From the NCBI GenBank assembly GCA_033439265.1, contig JAVTVX010000027.1, positions 14,089,001 to 14,153,000 of the forward strand: a stretch of 64,000 bases of DNA. The letters run 5' to 3'. Position 1 is the first letter of the stretch. Every line of letters begins with the position of its first letter. The DNA comes from Dillenia suffruticosa. Taxonomy: Eukaryota > Streptophyta > Magnoliopsida > Dilleniales > Dilleniaceae. A program made the position numbers and the translations under genes. Positions 60,274 to 64,000 of the stretch are shown piece after piece. Below the pieces are notes generated by a model, which saw only the letters and a list, made by a program, of their open reading frames with translations, ran no database searches and was not told the origin of the DNA.

Positions 60274-60327
<54 letters not shown>
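60210..60327 (+). promoter_or_regulatory. Probable core promoter and CT-repeat leader of the HD-Zip gene
   Basis: A TATA-like TTTATTTATACC lies at about 60214-60225. A (CT)n run of 52 bases (60276-60327) follows about 50 bases downstream, a layout common in plant promoters and 5' UTRs. It is 470-580 bases before the start codon, so the leader would be long or contain an intron. Confidence 0.35.
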
Positions 60328-60334
<7 letters not shown>

Positions 60335-60345
60335 TCCCTTTGTAG

Positions 60346-60550
60346 ATGAACAATCAGTAACTGAAGTTGTAGAAATTGATTGGGTAATGACGTGAAGAAA
60401 GAAATTTCGGGTTACTTGTCTTCTGGGTCTGTGTTTATTTTGCCTAAATTTGGAACTTTTTCTTTTTCTAGTACTTTTGTGACTTAGTACCAAGTCGTTT
60501 GAAGTGTTTGTGTGTTTGTTCTTCCTCTTCTCTTGTTGATGGTTTCCTAG
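60346..60550 (+). promoter_or_regulatory. Three minimal upstream ORFs in the HD-Zip leader
   Basis: ATGAACAATCAGTAA (60346-60360), ATGACGTGA (60387-60395) and ATGGTTTCCTAG (60539-60550) lie between the CT tract and the main ATG. If the leader is not spliced they would be met first by scanning ribosomes. Confidence 0.4.
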
Positions 60551-60792
60551 GGAGAAGAAGTAACGTACGGAGAAATCAAAGGACACTTGTGCTCGACTAC
60601 ACTGTACAAAGTTGGGTTTTTGGAAACGTTAACGTTTCCTAGTGAGTGACCTCTACTGAGAAAGAAAATACAAAAACCCACTTAAATAACTTAAAAAAAA
60701 AGGAAAAGAACAAAGAAGAAATTTTGATCTAATTAAGGATCTTTTTGGGGAGAAGAGAGCTTGCTTTTTTTTGTTTTTGAAAAATTCAGGAA

Positions 60793-62109
60793 ATGAAGAG
60801 ACTTGGAAGCACTGATTCATTGGGTGCTTTGATGTCAATCTGCCCAACAACAACAACAGCGCCAACAGGTCCTTTTTTCTTTTTACTTACCTCTTAAATG
60901 GTTCATTTATGACTTTATAAGACATACCCATTTTGTGATTTTGTTTCTAAATCTTTTGTGATTTTCTGTACTTTTAAGGTTCTCTTATCTCCCTGGTCAC
61001 TTAACTACTTTTTCAAAGTTTATTTCTTTGCGTGCATTCTATGGAAAATATTGGTTTTTTTGGGCTAATTATGCCTTTCTTTTGTTGATAAATAGACGAG
61101 CGTAGTCCTGGGGCCAACAACAGCAACAACGTTGTATACAGCAGAGAATTCCGGTCTATGTTGGATGGGTTGGATGAAGAAGGATGTGTGGAAGAGGGTG
61201 GTCAGATCTCTGAGAAAAAAAGGAGATTGAGCGTAGATCAAGTGAAAGCTTTGGAGAAGAATTTTGAGATTGAGAACAAGCTTGAGCCTGAGAGAAAAGT
61301 AAAACTAGCTCAAGAACTTGGCCTTCAACCAAGACAAGTCGCTGTTTGGTTCCAAAACCGAAGAGCTAGGTGGAAAACCAAACAATTAGAAAGAGATTAT
61401 GGAGTTCTTAAGTCCAATTATGATGCTCTTAAGCTCAATTTTGATTCTCTCCAACAAGACAACGAAGCTCTTCTCAAAGAGGTATATCTGTCTATTTTCT
61501 TTTTGAGGGGCTCAATTTTGGGGTCGAACCCAGAATAGAATTTTCAAAAAAAAAAAAAAATACGACTTCTTTAAATTTTGTCATAATAATGATTTGTAAC
61601 GTTTGATGTTTTTATAGATTAAGGAGCTGAAGTCAAAGTTGAACGAAGGGAATGGAGAGAGCAGCAATCTCTCGGTGAAAGAAGAAGTGATAGTGTCTGA
61701 ATCTGAAGAAAAGGTTTATGAACTGAGCAAAAACTCTGACGAGCAACAAGCCAGTGAGATGAACTGTGAAGGAGGGTTTGAACCGATCTCGGTTTTTGCA
61801 GATTTTAAAGATGGTTCATCAGACAGTGACTCAAGTGCTATCTTAAACGAAGACAACAGTCCAAATGCTGCAATTTCATCTGGGGTTCTTCAGAACAATC
61901 ACAGTCAGTTATTCCTGTCATCAACTAATTCAAGCACCAGTTGCTTTCAGTTTTCAGACTCTAGAGCAATTTTGGGGAGTTCCCAGAAAGCATTTCAGTT
62001 TGTGAAGATGGAAGAACACAATTTTATGAGTGGAGATGAGGCTTGTAACTTCTTTTCTGATGATCAACCTCCAACTCTTCATTGGTATTGCTCTGATCAG
62101 TGGAATTGA
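60793..62109 (+). CDS. HD-Zip class I homeodomain-leucine zipper transcription factor (ATHB6-like)
   Basis: Three exons, 60793-60868, 61096-61481 and 61618-62109, give 317 residues. Both introns have GT..AG ends (60869-61095 and 61482-61617), and the second splits the leucine zipper, as is usual in class I genes. The N-terminus [20 protein letters not shown] and [16 protein letters not shown] are typical of the ATHB5/6/16 group. The homeodomain spans about 66-120, with recognition helix [10 protein letters not shown] at 110-119. The zipper has leucines at 123, 130, 137, 144, 151 and 158, six perfect heptads. The acidic, serine-rich region 160-300 is a likely activation domain, and the end [10 protein letters not shown] is a conserved C-terminal motif. 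It is nuclear and binds as a dimer to CAATNATTG-type sites; relatives act in abscisic-acid, drought and light responses. Length is close to ATHB6. It appears intact. The family is certain; the exact ortholog is not. Confidence 0.96.
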
Positions 62110-62297
62110 ATGACACCCACTCGAGAAAATAAATCGTCGAGAAATAAGAGAGAAAAAGAAATCTGAGCTGGTTCATGGAGTGAAAGAATGAGCTTCAAGA
62201 ATTTTTGTTAGGTAAAAAATAAGTTTAATTACTATTCTGTACAAATCAAGTTGCGGAGTTGGTCATCATGAAGCTACTGAGAGAGGGAAAAATTTTA

Positions 62298-62339
<42 letters not shown>

Positions 62340-64000
62340 TTAAATTAAAGTGGTGGGGACTTGAATCGGAAGAGAATGATTAGGTAGTAATTGAATTGAA
62401 CACTCTGCTGTGTAAAAAAAGAAAAAAAAAAGCTTCAAGATCAGTTAGCAGAAAACCTGTAATGGTGGAAACAATCATTAGCTCACTTTTCTCCTCTCTC
62501 TCTCTCTCTCTCTCTCCCCGTTTGTGTGCGTGTGTGTGTTTTTAAATCCTTGGAATTCAGTCATTATAATTAAGCAATTTATTAGCTCCGGTGCAAACAC
62601 GGATCAGAGTAAATGTGGTAGGTTATTATAATAATTTTATTTTAGATAACTTATGTTTTGAATTGTTTTTGAATGAATTATCTATTTTGAAAGAAAACTA
62701 ATGAAACTAAAACAAATCATATGACCATGGTTAAGCTGCTAGTTCTAGGAATGACAAAGGTCATGCCGGTAAAAATTTTAACATTTATAATTTACCATAC
62801 ATAGGAGGCGATGTTAACGGTCAAAATACCAAAAATTGTGTTTAATTTTTGAAACGGAATTTTTTTAAACTAAAAAAATATTTTCTTCCTAAAATTTATT
62901 TCTCGAAACAATTTTACTTTTTATGACTGAAGATGTCTAAAATTTTTCTTACAAAAAATACTTTTCTATTGTTTGGAATTGTATGATATTTTCTTACAAA
63001 AGGTTTCTGTTTAAAGAAAATGTCAAAAATGGGTGCAGGTCTACCCATATGGGTAGACCCAAAACCTAAACCCATTCAAATTTGATTTTGAATTTTTGAA
63101 TTGGAAGTTAATTGTAGTAGTGGTTGTTTGAAAAATCATCCCATTAATTTCCCATCTTTCCTTAACTAACAATTATTCCCATTCTTCGGAATTTGAACGT
63201 GAATCAAAAATTACATGAGAATGCGAATTGGGGAACTTTGTAAGGGTGAAGGCATTGGTTTTTGGAAAAGGAAAGAAGATAACTTTTTAAGAGAAAGAAA
63301 GGGTTTTAAGAAGATTGATCATCTATCAATCAAGGCATTTGAATTGTGAACCAATAAAGTGATCCGTTTATGTAACACTCTTCTAAACCCAAAATACTCA
63401 ATCATTAGAAAGAGATAAATGATTTTAATTTATTTAAGATTTGAGAATTTTTGTATAAGAATATATTTGTTGGATTGTTTTTAAACCTCTTATTAATATC
63501 AGAGCCAGTCTTGGGTTGTTTCTTATTTTTTTTGGGTATTAAAAATGAAAATGCCATTAATAAAGTTTATGATTCGTTAATGGCAACTTGAAATAGTCTT
63601 GACAAAATGCTCTTAATTTTATCAAATAGTATGCTTATAACACGATAATCAAACTTGCAAAATTTGGCAAGTATCTGTAGAGTATATTATAAGATATTTT
63701 AAACGCTAGTTGAAACTTAATTATACTTGTATCTTTTAAAATACTATATTTCATGATTTAGAATTTATATGATTAGATTCGTATCGAAAAATACTTTTCA
63801 ATCATATAAATAACGTAAAAAATAGTTAAAAATTGATAGAGATATGATCATTCAAATTAGAGTCGGATTGCAAAAATCTTTTAGAAAATTAGAGAAGATG
63901 AACAGTTACCTTATGCCTTGTGCCGATCTCACTCTCGATTGGTAGTCCAAACCCTGGGCTAAAAATCTTTGATCTGAAAATCGAGACCACTATTGAACTC
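62110..64000. other. 3' UTR of the HD-Zip gene, then AT-rich intergenic DNA
   Basis: The 3' UTR probably includes AATAAAT (62127), a (GA)n run (62303-62336) and a (CT)n / (GTGT)n patch (62490-62540). A 22-bp perfect palindrome lies at 63038-63059. Nothing else can be assigned up to the window edge. Confidence 0.4.

Noticed and set aside
1-64000. CRISPR arrays, bacterial operons, rRNA or intact tRNA genes
   Set aside because: None seen; repeat spacing, introns and transposon content are those of a plant nuclear genome.

Overview
This window looks like nuclear DNA of a eudicot plant. It is AT-rich. It carries two recognisable host genes, a P-class pentatricopeptide-repeat (PPR) gene and a class I HD-Zip transcription factor gene with normal plant introns, and in between them many layers of plant transposable elements. 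I cannot name the species.

Layout. 1-~8040: a large terminal-inverted-repeat (TIR) element whose left end lies off the window. Nested inside it are a 5.4 kb Mutator-like element (MULE, 410-5848) carrying transposase remnants plus a plant-mobile-domain (PMD) remnant, and a 0.9 kb non-autonomous relative (6766-7677). 8556-9962: intronless PPR gene, with a perfect 13-bp hairpin just upstream of its start. 11600-13042: 5'-truncated RTE-type LINE. 13155-18088: fossil Ty1-copia element with both LTRs. 18890-32885: a LINE graveyard of L1 pieces on both strands, one holding a hAT-like MITE, one apparently split by two head-to-tail RTE LINEs (with a U2 snRNA fragment at their 3' junction), and one with a 1 kb tandem duplication. 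32886-41153: mostly unassigned sequence, with a short RTE tail (34096) and a tRNA-derived SINE with a 19-bp target duplication (39367-39508). 41154-48251: a 7.1 kb CACTA element lacking most of its transposase. 50624-51707: a hairpin MULE-type element with a perfect 9-bp target duplication. 51920-52687: solo LTR. 53480-57233: full-length RTE LINE carrying a second, truncated RTE copy inside its endonuclease region. 60793-62109: HD-Zip I gene, three exons.

The host genes do not appear to work together: the PPR protein should bind organellar RNA, and the HD-Zip protein should bind nuclear DNA in hormone or stress signalling. The most unusual material is the MULE lineage. Three elements with 9-bp target duplications share an A/T-rich terminal block and, just inside it, clusters of short palindromes built on GTCG...CGAC; their cores have become GA/CT-rich minisatellite or foldback DNA, and the large outer element has similarly CT- and GA-rich inner flanks. 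All boundaries, target duplications and exon junctions below were read by eye; no alignment or database search was run.
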